Source: Fluviicola sp. (lineage in GTDB: Bacteria > Bacteroidota > Bacteroidia > Flavobacteriales_D > Crocinitomicaceae). From it: 64,000 bases of DNA. Below the pieces are notes generated by a model that saw only the letters and a list, made by a program, of their open reading frames with translations, made no database searches and was not told the origin of the DNA. A program made the position numbers and the translations under genes. The stretch's first letter is position 1. Every line of letters starts with the position of its first letter. Positions 9,127 through 17,565 of the stretch are shown here, piece by piece. The stretch covers positions 1 through 64,000 of the forward strand of contig JAGOAZ010000014.1 of assembly GCA_017983675.1 (NCBI GenBank). The letters are read 5' to 3'.

Positions 9127-11235
9127 CTATTTTATTAGCAGCTTTTCCGTGAATTCATTTTTCACACGAATAAAATAAATGGAATCATTCGTTTTTGGAA
9201 GTTGAATAACAACTTGTTCGTTGTTGATGATTCCCTGTTGAATGACTTGACCATTTACATTGATGATTTCATACTTTTCTTGCAAGAAATGTGTTGGAAC
9301 AATTATAGTTGTGAATTCACTTGTTGGATTTGGAAATAACACAATTTGATTGTTTTCTTCTTCTTCAATTCCAATTGATGATTGTGTTTTCGTCTTAAAT
9401 CGCCAAGTAGTACTCCACGTTCCGCTATTAGCTCCATTTATTGCTTTCACGTGCCAATAATAATCGTGGTTGGGCAATAAATTGGTTAACTGATAGTTCG
9501 TAGCAGCAGTAGTGATTAATGAACTTGCAGTTGCGAAAGTTGCCAATGTATCGTATTGAAGTTGATAGTTTGCAGCAAAAGTATTTGCGTTCCATGTTAA
9601 GTTCAAACTAGTAAATAGCTGATTGATAGCATTATTACTAGGAGAAACTAAGTTAAGCGGGTTCAAAGTACCTGTTGTGAAGGACCAAACAGCAGAATAA
9701 TTACCCCAATTTGTTCCATCATTTGCACGTACTTTCCAATAATAAGTTTTGTTGTGTTTTAAATTGTTTAAGTTAATCGTAGACGAAATTGGAGAATACG
9801 TCTGAGCAGTTAAAAAGTTAGCTGTTGTATCAATCAACACTTCGTAATAGCTAGCTCCAAAAGCATCCGACCAATCAAGAGTGGTATTAGTAAAGTTTTG
9901 ATTGGTAGCTAAATTGGTGGGAGATATTAAATTAAAATTCGATAAATCAGGTATATCATCCCCTAAATACCGTGCAATAGCAAAATCATTCCCTGTAAAT
10001 CCAACCGCTACAATTTTATTGTCCGTTTGAATTGCTACATCAAAACATTGATTGACGGTATTTGTTCCAAAAGCAGTTTGTACGACACCATTTGTACCAA
10101 AGTTAACATCTAAAGCCGAAGAAGCAGCGATGCGAATAAGACCAAAATTAGAAGTTGTTGTGCTTCCCATTGAACCCGCCAAAATGTATTGACCAGCTGT
10201 GTTTTCTGCTATGGCATGTGCAATTTCAATTCCTCCAGCAATTGCATAGGAAACTGAAGTGCCTGGAATTGTTCCGTCTTGATTGATTTTCAAATATTTA
10301 TATGTGTAAATACCATTGTATGAACGTGTTCCTGCGATAATTAAATCTTGATTAGCATTTAAAAGTAATCCGTAACCGTAGGATGAACCTGTACCATCGC
10401 TGTAACTGATTACACCATCAGCTGAAAAACTATTGTCCATATTTCCATTACTCAACACACGACATGCCCAATATTCCGAAGAAATGGAAGTCGAAACATT
10501 TTTTCGCCAACCTGTAGTAGTAATTTTTCCATTTGGTAAAACAACAAGATCTTCCACCGAGAAAATTCTATTTTGGTCATTAACGGCAATCCAAAGTGTT
10601 TTTATTCCAGTTGAATTAAAGGACACATCTAACTGGCCATTTTGCAAATACCTTGCAATAACAGGCTTTCCGATACTCGAACTGATAATTGAAGAACCAC
10701 CAACGATTATATGACCTGTTAATTGATTTATTTTAATTGCTTTGATCTCATCTTGTTGGTTGTTTTCAAAATCAGTGATAACGATTCCATTAGTGCCAAA
10801 TGTTGAATCAACCACACCAGTTGATAAATAACGAATCAGTGCGCCGTTTTTATTTGAGCCATCATCACTTGAACCGGCTAAAACAATTTTATTATCGGAT
10901 TGAATGGCAAGTCCAAAAGCAATATCTGCGCTTCCCAATTGTAAGTCGGTAGTTACCATTCCGTTTGTACCAAAAAGCGAATCCAAATTTCCATTACTTA
11001 AATAACGACAAACAGTAAAATCTTTATCGGTCAACGAATTGGTACTGTAGCCTGCGACAACAATTTTTCCGTCAGATTGAATAGCTACGCCGTATGCTTT
11101 ATCGATTCCTGTTCCAATTGAGGTCACAACTTTTCCACCAATACCAAACGAAGGGTCTAATGAACCTGCAGGCTGCGCAAAGGATAGTACAAATGAGAAT
11201 AAGCTGAAAATAAAGAGAGATAATTGTTTGTTCAT
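9127..11235 (-). CDS. T9SS cargo with delta-60 repeats and FN3 domains
   Basis: A secreted protein of 702 residues. After a signal peptide ending near SFAQ there are about seven delta-60 type repeats (residues about 25-440), recognisable by recurring LDxxFGxxGxV and IQxDxKIVxAG motifs; these probably fold as a beta-propeller. Two fibronectin III-like domains follow (about 440-620), with paired YYWKVRANDG and YYWHVKAING motifs. The C-terminal 75 residues are a Por-secretion tail beginning VLFPNPTSEF and ending in basic residues. Family knowledge places such proteins on the cell surface or outside the cell through the Type IX secretion system. No enzyme domain is visible. It sits one base from the convergent MazG-like gene. 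Confidence 0.85.
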   Translation of the reverse strand: MNKQLSLFIFSLFSFVLSFAQPAGSLDPSFGIGGKVVTSIGTGIDKAYGVAIQSDGKIVVAGYSTNSLTDKDFTVCRYLSNGNLDSLFGTNGMVTTDLQLGSADIAFGLAIQSDNKIVLAGSSDDGSNKNGALIRYLSTGVVDSTFGTNGIVITDFENNQQDEIKAIKINQLTGHIIVGGSSIISSSIGKPVIARYLQNGQLDVSFNSTGIKTLWIAVNDQNRIFSVEDLVVLPNGKITTTGWRKNVSTSISSEYWACRVLSNGNMDNSFSADGVISYSDGTGSSYGYGLLLNANQDLIIAGTRSYNGIYTYKYLKINQDGTIPGTSVSYAIAGGIEIAHAIAENTAGQYILAGSMGSTTTSNFGLIRIAASSALDVNFGTNGVVQTAFGTNTVNQCFDVAIQTDNKIVAVGFTGNDFAIARYLGDDIPDLSNFNLISPTNLATNQNFTNTTLDWSDAFGASYYEVLIDTTANFLTAQTYSPISSTINLNNLKHNKTYYWKVRANDGTNWGNYSAVWSFTTGTLNPLNLVSPSNNAINQLFTSLNLTWNANTFAANYQLQYDTLATFATASSLITTAATNYQLTNLLPNHDYYWHVKAINGANSGTWSTTWRFKTKTQSSIGIEEEENNQIVLFPNPTSEFTTIIVPTHFLQEKYEIINVNGQVIQQGIINNEQVVIQLPKTNDSIYFIRVKNEFTEKLLIK

Positions 11236-11264
11236 GAAATTAATTTGTAGGTAAATGTAATGGA

Positions 11265-11702
11265 TTAAAATGAAAAATTATCATGCGTTTTTTTCAACAG
11301 TTCAATAACATGTTTGTCGATAGGGAATGTTAAGTCGTTGGAAGATAATTCATTCAAGTTTATCCAGCGCAATTGTTCAGTTGTATTAGTTGATGCAATT
11401 ACAGCGTCCAATTCTCTCAGTTCGATAGTGAAAAAATAGTAAATTGAAATCACTTGATCGTTTTCATGAAAGGCAGAAATTTGAAAAAAATCAGTGGTGT
11501 AAAACAAGTCTTTCACCTGAATTTTCAATTGAAATTCTTCTTCGAATTCACGTTTCAAGCAATCAATAGTACTTTCTCCCCATTCTAAGCCTCCACCAGG
11601 AAACTTGGTGAATGACTTGTTTTGATAAGTTTCATCTGAAACCAAAATTTCGTTTCGCTCATTGATATGAATGCCATAAACCCGAACGTTAAAGCGCTTC
11701 AT
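11265..11702 (-). CDS. NUDIX hydrolase
   Basis: A 145-residue single-domain NUDIX protein. The NUDIX box runs from Gly37 to Leu59: GLEWGE supplies the first half and REFEEEF the catalytic glutamates (Glu52, Glu55, Glu56); the box glycine is replaced by Gln58. These enzymes hydrolyse nucleoside diphosphates linked to another group; the substrate is unknown. The upstream gene's stop and this gene's start share a base (TAATG), so translation is probably coupled to that MazG-like hydrolase, pairing two nucleotide house-cleaning enzymes. Unlike the NUDIX-fold protein at 36282-36980, it keeps its catalytic residues. Confidence 0.9.
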   Translation of the reverse strand: MKRFNVRVYGIHINERNEILVSDETYQNKSFTKFPGGGLEWGESTIDCLKREFEEEFQLKIQVKDLFYTTDFFQISAFHENDQVISIYYFFTIELRELDAVIASTNTTEQLRWINLNELSSNDLTFPIDKHVIELLKKTHDNFSF

Positions 11703-12094
11703 TATTTATCAAGTATTGCTTGAATGTTTGGTTTAAAGTACAATTCAGATTTCATGACTTTTCCATCTTCCCTATAAATAGGCGCGCCATTTTCATCCAA
11801 TTTACTCATGTTTGAACGCTGTATTTCTTGAAACACTTCAACGATTTTATCTTGTAAACCATGTTTCAAAATAGTACCACAAAGGATATACAATTGATCT
11901 CCCAATGCATCTGCAATCTCTACAATGTCACCATTTTTAGCTGCTTCTAAATATTCCTCGTTTTCTTCTTTCATTAAATTATAACGAAGGGTTACATCTG
12001 AATCACTCAATACCGCAACAGGTGTGTAATTATTTTCTATTTTAAACGCATTGTGAAACGATTCAACAGCTTCGATAGTTTCTTTTAATGTCAT
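11702..12094 (-). CDS. MazG-like / phosphoribosyl-ATP pyrophosphohydrolase-like protein
   Basis: An all-alpha nucleotide pyrophosphohydrolase of about 130 residues. The acidic motifs are KEENEEYLEA (ExxE) and IADALGDQLYILCG (the second metal ligand set). A frame extension to an ATG at 12130 exists, but that codon follows the T-run of the upstream gene's terminator; the ATG at 12094 starts a normal MTLKETIEAV domain and has a TATTTTCG promoter-like element shortly before it, so I chose it. It is translationally coupled to the NUDIX gene downstream. The substrate is unknown. Confidence 0.82.
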   Translation of the reverse strand: MTLKETIEAVESFHNAFKIENNYTPVAVLSDSDVTLRYNLMKEENEEYLEAAKNGDIVEIADALGDQLYILCGTILKHGLQDKIVEVFQEIQRSNMSKLDENGAPIYREDGKVMKSELYFKPNIQAILDK

Positions 12095-12130
12095 GTGATG
12101 AATTTTGACGAAAATACGGATTTTTTTCAT

Positions 12131-12155
12131 AAAAAAAGCCCGTCTAAAACGGGCT
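12131..12155 (-). terminator. Intrinsic terminator after PiT transporter gene
   Basis: On the minus strand AGCCCGT and ACGGGCT form a 7-bp stem with a 5-base loop, followed by seven T residues. It lies about 25 bases after the phosphate transporter stop and insulates the downstream MazG-like gene. Confidence 0.9.
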
Positions 12156-12178
12156 TATCTTCAAAAAATAGCGAATTA

Positions 12179-13648
12179 TTAATGGAATAATAATGTCAAA
12201 TAATAGATTCCTGCAGCGAGTAATCCTGAAACTGGAATGGTTAAAATCCATGCCCAAAGCAAGTTGATTGTAACACCCCATCTTACAGCACTCAAGCGTT
12301 TTGTTGCACCAACACCGATGATTGAACCGGTAATGGTATGTGTTGTAGAAACTGGAATTCCAAAGTTTGAAACAGTAAACAATGTCAATGCACCAGCTGT
12401 TTCAGCACATACACCTTCTAGTGGAGTTACTTTGGTGATTTTTGTCCCCATTGTTTTTACAATTTTCCAACCACCCATCAATGTTCCTAAACCAATCATC
12501 AAGTAACAAAGAATTGCAATCCAAGAAGGCATAGTATGAGAGTTTACTTTTGTTTTGATTTTATGACCTTCTTTTAAGAAGCCTTTTTCGTCAACAACAT
12601 CAGCAAAAAGTCCAGCTTCAGCATACGATTGATTCAATGAATCATCCGCAAAAATTAATTCATTGCGTTGTGCATCATAAATATCTTTACCTTTTGTGTA
12701 AATTAAAATACTTTCTTCTTTTTCAATTCCTAATGAATCAATAGTTTGTGCGTATTCAGGTTTGAACTTTTCTTTTTTCCCTTCATCGTTTTTGAATTCT
12801 ACTTGAAAAACTTCAGTGATTTGGAAAGCAGAAGGGATATCTTCTTTAACTTTTCCTTCACGTTGCATATTTCCAAAAACTAACAAAGCTGCACATATAA
12901 TTCCCATTACTTTTTGAGAATCTGCACCACCATGTCCTAAAGAGAAAGCAGCTGATGAAAGTAATTGCAAACGCTTGTACATGTTCGATTCTTTCATGGC
13001 AGTTTGAGATTTACCATGTTTGATTTGGTACCAAATATACACAATGATAAATGTAACAATCATACCTGCTGTAATCCAAAGCATTGGCGGTTTCACATCC
13101 ATGTACTCTACCATGTATAGCATTACATAAATTGTAATACCAGACAACAATAATATCATGAACATTTTCTTGTAAAAGCTTCTACTCACAGTAACCAAAG
13201 CAATCATAAATGCAATTACACCACCAATAATTGGCGCAAGGATAATGAACAATACAACTTTTAAAATTTCACCTGATGCAATGACATCAAAGCCAGCATG
13301 AGCAACAGCAGCCCCAGCAAAACCACCAATTAATGTATGTGAAGAAGAAGAAGGGATTCCCAACCACCAAGTCAATAAATTCCAAGCTGTTGCAGCTAAA
13401 AGTCCTGCTAGAATTACGTACAAATCAATGGCAGAGTTATCTACTGTTTTTGCAACGGTGTTTCCAACACTCATATCAAATACCCAAAAGGCAGCAACAT
13501 TAAATACTGCAGCCCAAACAACAGCTTGAAATGGAGTCAAAACCTTTGTAGATACTACGGTAGCAATTGAATTTGCTGCATCATGGAAACCGTTCACCAA
13601 GTCAAATAACAAGGCGATAACGATAATAACGATTAATAAAGTAAACAT
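12179..13648 (-). CDS. PiT-family inorganic phosphate transporter
   Basis: A low-affinity phosphate transporter of 489 residues in the inner membrane, coupled to protons or cations in this family. The duplicated PiT signatures are seen: NGFHDAANSIATVVSTKVL near residue 19 and the C-terminal NFGIPVSTTHTITGS. An additional HGGADSQKVMG near 239 corresponds to the usual HGxNDAQ motif with Ala in place of Asn. A charged, soluble insertion (about 262-370) separates the transmembrane halves; such an insert occurs in some Bacteroidota PiT proteins and its role is unknown. It lies 21 bp after its DUF47 partner gene and ends at a strong terminator. The divergent gene is a phosphate porin, which supports the substrate. 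Confidence 0.93.
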   Translation of the reverse strand: MFTLLIVIIVIALLFDLVNGFHDAANSIATVVSTKVLTPFQAVVWAAVFNVAAFWVFDMSVGNTVAKTVDNSAIDLYVILAGLLAATAWNLLTWWLGIPSSSSHTLIGGFAGAAVAHAGFDVIASGEILKVVLFIILAPIIGGVIAFMIALVTVSRSFYKKMFMILLLSGITIYVMLYMVEYMDVKPPMLWITAGMIVTFIIVYIWYQIKHGKSQTAMKESNMYKRLQLLSSAAFSLGHGGADSQKVMGIICAALLVFGNMQREGKVKEDIPSAFQITEVFQVEFKNDEGKKEKFKPEYAQTIDSLGIEKEESILIYTKGKDIYDAQRNELIFADDSLNQSYAEAGLFADVVDEKGFLKEGHKIKTKVNSHTMPSWIAILCYLMIGLGTLMGGWKIVKTMGTKITKVTPLEGVCAETAGALTLFTVSNFGIPVSTTHTITGSIIGVGATKRLSAVRWGVTINLLWAWILTIPVSGLLAAGIYYLTLLFH

Positions 13649-13669
13649 AGTTTATTACTTAAAGATGAA

Positions 13670-14314
13670 TTAAGCGTATTTGACTACGATCGACTCGATT
13701 ACATTTCCAACGTCTTCACATTTGTCAGTTGCAACCTCCATGATTTGGTAAATCTCACGTTTTTTAATCAAATTTTTCGCATCAATATCAGAGTCAAATA
13801 ATTTTTCAATACTTAAATCAAATAAATCATCCGCTTGATTTTCAATAGCATTGATTTTGATCACACATTCAATAATTTTTTGTGTGTTTTTCAAATTTCT
13901 TAATTCTTTCACAGCAGCATTTACAGCTAAAACTGCTTCTTGAATGGCATCAGCCATTTTCAAAATACCTGAATCATTTGGATCAACTTTGTAGAAGTTG
14001 ATTTTTTTTGCTGTAGCATAGATATAATCAGCAACATCATCGAGTGAAGTAGCTAATGAGTGAATGTCTTCTCTGTCAAAAGGAGTAATGAAATTTCTAC
14101 CAAGTTCCATGAAAATATTGTGTGTCAATTCATCATTTTGATGCTCTAAGTCTTGCATTTCCTTAATGATAGACGCACGTTTGTTGTAATCCGATTCGTT
14201 TACACACGTAACTAATTTTCCTGCAATTGCTTCCAAGTTTTGTGAAGCTTGTTCAAATAGTGAATAAAACACTTTGTCTTTTGGTAAAAAGAATTTTAAT
14301 AATCCTGAAGCCAT
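13670..14314 (-). CDS. DUF47 family PhoU-like PiT accessory protein
   Basis: A helical protein of 214 residues resembling PhoU (TIGR00153/DUF47). Visible features are repeated acidic helices such as DLEHQNDELTHNIF and INAIENQADDLFD, which correspond to the two metal-binding PhoU-like motifs. Proteins of this family are usually encoded next to PiT transporters and are thought to modulate them. That arrangement is seen here: it is the first gene of a two-gene operon with the transporter. An exact TAnnTTTG element (TACATTTG) lies about 26 bases before its ATG. Confidence 0.92.
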   Translation of the reverse strand: MASGLLKFFLPKDKVFYSLFEQASQNLEAIAGKLVTCVNESDYNKRASIIKEMQDLEHQNDELTHNIFMELGRNFITPFDREDIHSLATSLDDVADYIYATAKKINFYKVDPNDSGILKMADAIQEAVLAVNAAVKELRNLKNTQKIIECVIKINAIENQADDLFDLSIEKLFDSDIDAKNLIKKREIYQIMEVATDKCEDVGNVIESIVVKYA

Positions 14315-14339
14315 ATTTTTTGAATTTAAATTATTGGTG

Positions 14340-14347
14340 CAAATGTA
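14340..14347 (-). promoter_or_regulatory. -7 promoter element of DUF47-PiT operon
   Basis: TACATTTG on the minus strand matches TAnnTTTG exactly, about 26 bases before the DUF47 start. I could not find a clear 11-bp direct repeat right upstream on this strand, so whether the operon shares the porin's control is open. Confidence 0.55.
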
Positions 14348-14475
14348 TACCCTTCAAGAGAATAAAAACGGTCAATTTGAAATGTTAACGAAAAGGTAAA
14401 GTTAAATGAATGCACCTTGCTGTTAGTTGCTCGGATATTAAATAGTATGATTATCAATGATTTATAAATTAACAA

Positions 14476-14492
14476 TGTTAAGGTAATGTTAA
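14476..14492 (+). promoter_or_regulatory. Distal Pho-box-like direct repeat
   Basis: Two perfect TGTTAA hexamers with an 11-bp period, identical in form to the site before the TonB receptor. It lies in the 359-bp divergent region between the PiT operon and the porin, which holds no credible gene. An exact TAAATTTG -7 element follows at 14510-14517, so a second, distal promoter toward the porin is possible. It could also serve the opposite operon. Confidence 0.5.
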
Positions 14493-14570
14493 CGAATGAT
14501 GGGAAAGTGTAAATTTGAATCAGTTGAAAAACGGTGTTTTTTTCAATTTTCATTAAAAAAATGGACCTAA

Positions 14571-14587
14571 TGTTAAGTAAATATTAA
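14571..14587 (+). promoter_or_regulatory. Middle Pho-box-like direct repeat (degenerate)
   Basis: TGTTAA and TATTAA with an 11-bp period, between the distal and proximal repeats upstream of the porin. One hexamer deviates, and the region is TA-rich, so chance is a realistic alternative. Confidence 0.35.
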
Positions 14588-14623
14588 CAGTATTAATAAA
14601 AAGTTATAATGCTATTTCTATAG

Positions 14624-14653
14624 TGTTAAGATAATGTGAAGGAATTAGTTTTG
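14624..14653 (+). promoter_or_regulatory. Porin promoter with Pho-box-like repeat in the -35 position
   Basis: TGTTAAG and TGTGAAG repeat with an 11-bp period (14624-14641), then 4 bases separate the second heptamer from TAGTTTTG, an exact TAnnTTTG -7 element (14646-14653). The repeat thus replaces the -33 element, the layout of a promoter where a PhoB-type activator touches RNA polymerase. The start of transcription would be near 14657-14660. Confidence 0.6.
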
Positions 14654-14673
14654 CCTCGTAAAATTAAATTGTG

Positions 14674-15930
14674 ATGAATAAAAAAATTTTAATTCTTGTC
14701 TCTTTGTTTCTTTCGGCAGGTACAGTTTCTGCCACTGATACAAGCAATTCTTTAACAGATTCAATAGCATTGAATACTACATTGAAAGATTCACTTGCTC
14801 CAGTTAAATCAGATGTGAAACCTTCAACAAAATGGTATGATAATATTTCAATGAGAGGTTATGCACAAGTTCGCTATAACCGTTTGTTCGAGACGAATCC
14901 AGATTTAAAATGTGAACAATGTGACAAATCTTGGGGTGATAACAATGGTTTTTTCATTCGAAGAGCTCGTATGATATTTTTTGGTCAAATACACCCAAGA
15001 GTGTATATGTACATTCAACCTGATTTCGCATCATCTGCTGGGACAACAGGACATATTGTACAATTAAGAGATGCATATTTCGATCTTGGTTTGGATAAAG
15101 CAAATCAATTTAGATTGCGTTTTGGACAAAGTAAAGTTCCTTTTGGATTTGAAAACATGCAGTCTAGTCAAAACAGATTAGCTTTAGATAGAAATGACGC
15201 GTTAAACAGTGCGGTTTCAAATGAACGTGATTTAGGGGTTTTCTTTTTCTGGGCACCAACAAAAACACGTAAATTGTTTAGTGAATTGGTTAGTTCTGGT
15301 TTAAAAGGATCTGGTGATTATGGTGTTTTTGCTTTTGGAGCATATAATGGTCAAACAGCAAACCAACCTGAAAAAAACAATAATTTACATGTTGTTTCTA
15401 GATTGACATACCCATTCAAAATTAAAAATCAAATCATTGAAGCGAGTGTTCAAGGTTATACTGGCAAAGTTGTAGTAACAAACTTAAGCGCTAATGTGAA
15501 AAAATCGTTAAATGCTGAGTATTTAGATCAACGTGTTGGTGCATCATTTATTTTGTATCCAAAACCATTTGGAATTCAAGCTGAATTCAATGTTGGAAAA
15601 GGTCCTGAATTTAACAAGGTAACTGATTCTATCGAAGTGAAAAACTTGTCTGGAGGATATATTTTGATGAACTATCAATTGAAGTTGAACCAACAATTAA
15701 TTATTCCATTTGTTAGAGCTCAACACTATGAAGGTGGTAAAAAACACGAGTTGGATGCACGTAGTTATGGAGTTAATGAACTTGAAATTGGGATTGAATG
15801 GCAACCAATCAAGAATTTTGAATTGGTTGCAATGTATACTATTTCTGAAAGACGTTTTGAAGATTTCGCAAAACAAGATAATTTTCAAGCGGGAAGATTA
15901 CTTCGTTTGCAAGCACAATTTAATTTCTAA
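14674..15930 (+). CDS. Phosphate-selective porin (OprO/OprP family)
   Basis: An outer-membrane porin of 418 residues. A signal peptide (to about residue 22) is followed by a short Ser/Thr-rich linker and a beta-barrel. Family motifs are MRGYAQVRYNRLFE, FFIRRARMIFFGQIHPRVYMY, LRFGQSKVPFGFENMQS and NERDLGVFFFW; the sequence ends in the aromatic residue Phe, as outer-membrane barrels do. OprP-type porins pass phosphate or polyphosphate. The divergent PiT/DUF47 operon and the promoter with Pho-box-like repeats support that use. A GTG lies 3 bases upstream in frame; I prefer the ATG. Transcription ends at a strong terminator. Confidence 0.9.
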   Translation: MNKKILILVSLFLSAGTVSATDTSNSLTDSIALNTTLKDSLAPVKSDVKPSTKWYDNISMRGYAQVRYNRLFETNPDLKCEQCDKSWGDNNGFFIRRARMIFFGQIHPRVYMYIQPDFASSAGTTGHIVQLRDAYFDLGLDKANQFRLRFGQSKVPFGFENMQSSQNRLALDRNDALNSAVSNERDLGVFFFWAPTKTRKLFSELVSSGLKGSGDYGVFAFGAYNGQTANQPEKNNNLHVVSRLTYPFKIKNQIIEASVQGYTGKVVVTNLSANVKKSLNAEYLDQRVGASFILYPKPFGIQAEFNVGKGPEFNKVTDSIEVKNLSGGYILMNYQLKLNQQLIIPFVRAQHYEGGKKHELDARSYGVNELEIGIEWQPIKNFELVAMYTISERRFEDFAKQDNFQAGRLLRLQAQFNF

Positions 15931-15948
15931 AACAACAAATATCTTTAT

Positions 15949-15980
15949 AAAAAAACCGAGTTAATATAACTCGGTTTTTT
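15949..15980. terminator. Bidirectional intrinsic terminator
   Basis: ACCGAGTTA and TAACTCGGT form a 9-bp stem with a 3-base loop, flanked by an A-run on the left and a T-run on the right. It ends both the porin transcript and, on the other strand, the regulator transcript, whose stop codon lies at its edge. Confidence 0.93.
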
Positions 15981-16646
15981 TTATTCCTTGAATTTATATC
16001 CTATCCCTTTTACTGTTTGGATATGATCATCACCGATTTTTTCTCTTAATTTTCTGATATGCACATCAATCGTTCGATCACCAACTACTATATCTGTTCC
16101 CCAAACTTTTTCTAGAATTACATCGCGTTCAAAAACGATTTCAGGGCGAGAAGCAAGCAGTGCTAACAATTCAAACTCTTTTTTAGGTAAATGAATTGCT
16201 TTTCCTTCCTTGAAAACTGTGTACTTTTCACGATTGATAACAAGTTCTTTTGTATCGATATTCTTCATTGAAGTAAGTTCTTTTCTTCGAAGAAGCGCAT
16301 TAATTCTACTAATTAAAACACGTGGCTTGATTGGTTTCGAGATGTAATCATCCGCTCCGGCATCGAGTCCTGCTATTTGACTGTAATCTTCATTACGAGC
16401 GGTTAAAAAGCAAATTAAAATATTTTCCAAGCCAGGTATTTTTCGCAAAGCTTCACAGACTTCAACACCATCCATTCCGGGCATCATGACATCCAAGATA
16501 ACCAAATCAGGTTTAATACTTTTACAAATACTGATTCCCTCAATGCCATTTGATGCTACGTGAACTTGAAAACCTTCTTTGATCAGATTGTACGAGAGAA
16601 TTTCTCTGATATCATCTTCATCATCTATAATTACGATTTTATCCAT
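15981..16646 (-). CDS. PhoB-like response regulator (OmpR family)
   Basis: A 221-residue regulator. The receiver domain has acidic residues near 9-11, phospho-acceptor Asp52 in LVILDVMMP and the conserved lysine in ISKPIKPR; the winged helix carries GDRTIDVHIRKLREKIG and TVKGIGYKF. It is a paralogue of the regulator at 2678-3367. It lies tail to tail with the phosphate porin across a shared terminator. No kinase gene is adjacent. A PhoB-like role in phosphate starvation fits the context; the two paralogues may have divided inputs or targets. Confidence 0.95.
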   Translation of the reverse strand: MDKIVIIDDEDDIREILSYNLIKEGFQVHVASNGIEGISICKSIKPDLVILDVMMPGMDGVEVCEALRKIPGLENILICFLTARNEDYSQIAGLDAGADDYISKPIKPRVLISRINALLRRKELTSMKNIDTKELVINREKYTVFKEGKAIHLPKKEFELLALLASRPEIVFERDVILEKVWGTDIVVGDRTIDVHIRKLREKIGDDHIQTVKGIGYKFKE

Positions 16647-16864
16647 TTCGAGGAAAAATTAATTCACTTCAAATTTACTGAATTCAATTCATTTCCACTA
16701 TTATTTAGCAATAAAAACCACCATTTTTGCCTACTTTAATTGTATTTGAAGTTTGTGTTTCAAGCAAACTTGTTAATTATCTCTTAATACAGTTGTTCTT
16801 TCAACTTTCTTGCATCCATTTATCTTTTTTTCTTTGTAATTTCACCAACTAAATACGAACAAAA

Positions 16865-17557
16865 ATGAGTGTCAAAGCGCGTATATTATTGGTTGAAGAT
16901 GATACAAATTTAGGTTTTGTTATTGCCGATCAATTGAAGTCCGAAGGTTATCAGGTTGTCTTGTGTACCAACGGACAAGATGGACATATTCGTTTTACCG
17001 AAGAATCATTCCATTTGTGCTTATTCGATGTCATGTTGCCTAAAAAAGATGGCTTTACCCTGGCGAAAGAAATCCGAAAAATTAATCCTACAGTTCCGAT
17101 TTTATTTCTCACAGCAAAATCAATGACTGAAGATAAAGTAGCTGGTTTTCATGCAGGAGGTGACGACTATTTAACGAAACCTTTTTCATTTGATGAATTA
17201 TCGGTTCGTGTGAAGGCGTTGCTAAAACGGGTAAATATTGTTGAGCCAACTGCTGCAACACTCATTCAATTAGGTGATTATACATTCGATACTGAGAATT
17301 ATGAGTTAACGCATCGTGATTTCAAGAAAACACTCACCAAAAAAGAAGCAATGGTCTTGAAAATGTTGTGCGCTTTTCAAAACTCGGTTGTTCCAAGAGA
17401 AACTATTCTACATGCTGTTTGGGGGCAAGACGATTATTTTGCAGGAAGAAGTATGGATGTTTTCATCACAAAATTGCGTAAATACTTCACCCACGATAGC
17501 CGAATCTCCATTGCAAACATTCATGGAATAGGTTTTAAATTAGAAGTGATACTATAA
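16865..17557 (+). CDS. RprY-like response regulator (OmpR family)
   Basis: A 230-residue DNA-binding response regulator. The receiver shows EDD at 11-13, phospho-acceptor Asp55 in CLFDVMLPKKDG and Lys in DDYLTKPFSF. The output winged helix has RSMDVFITKLRKYF and ends ANIHGIGFKLEV. These details, especially MDVFITKLRKYL-type recognition helices, are those of Bacteroidota RprY-like regulators rather than the PhoB-like pair nearby. Its cognate sensor is not adjacent. It is followed by tsaB after 8 bp, probably in one operon. A weak TGTTAA/TCTTAA pair with an 11-bp period lies about 80 bp upstream. Confidence 0.92.
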   Translation: MSVKARILLVEDDTNLGFVIADQLKSEGYQVVLCTNGQDGHIRFTEESFHLCLFDVMLPKKDGFTLAKEIRKINPTVPILFLTAKSMTEDKVAGFHAGGDDYLTKPFSFDELSVRVKALLKRVNIVEPTAATLIQLGDYTFDTENYELTHRDFKKTLTKKEAMVLKMLCAFQNSVVPRETILHAVWGQDDYFAGRSMDVFITKLRKYFTHDSRISIANIHGIGFKLEVIL

Positions 17558-17565
17558 AACGAGCG

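Noticed and set aside
12095..12130. ATG at 12130 for the MazG-like gene
   Set aside because: It directly follows the T-run of the PiT terminator; the domain itself starts at 12094.
14326..14553. 75-codon minus-strand frame in the divergent region
   Set aside because: It overlaps promoter elements and repeats, is AT-driven, and has no recognisable features.
16771..16787. TGTTAA/TCTTAA pair before the RprY-like regulator
   Set aside because: One hexamer is imperfect and no promoter element follows in register; not strong enough for the regulon claim.
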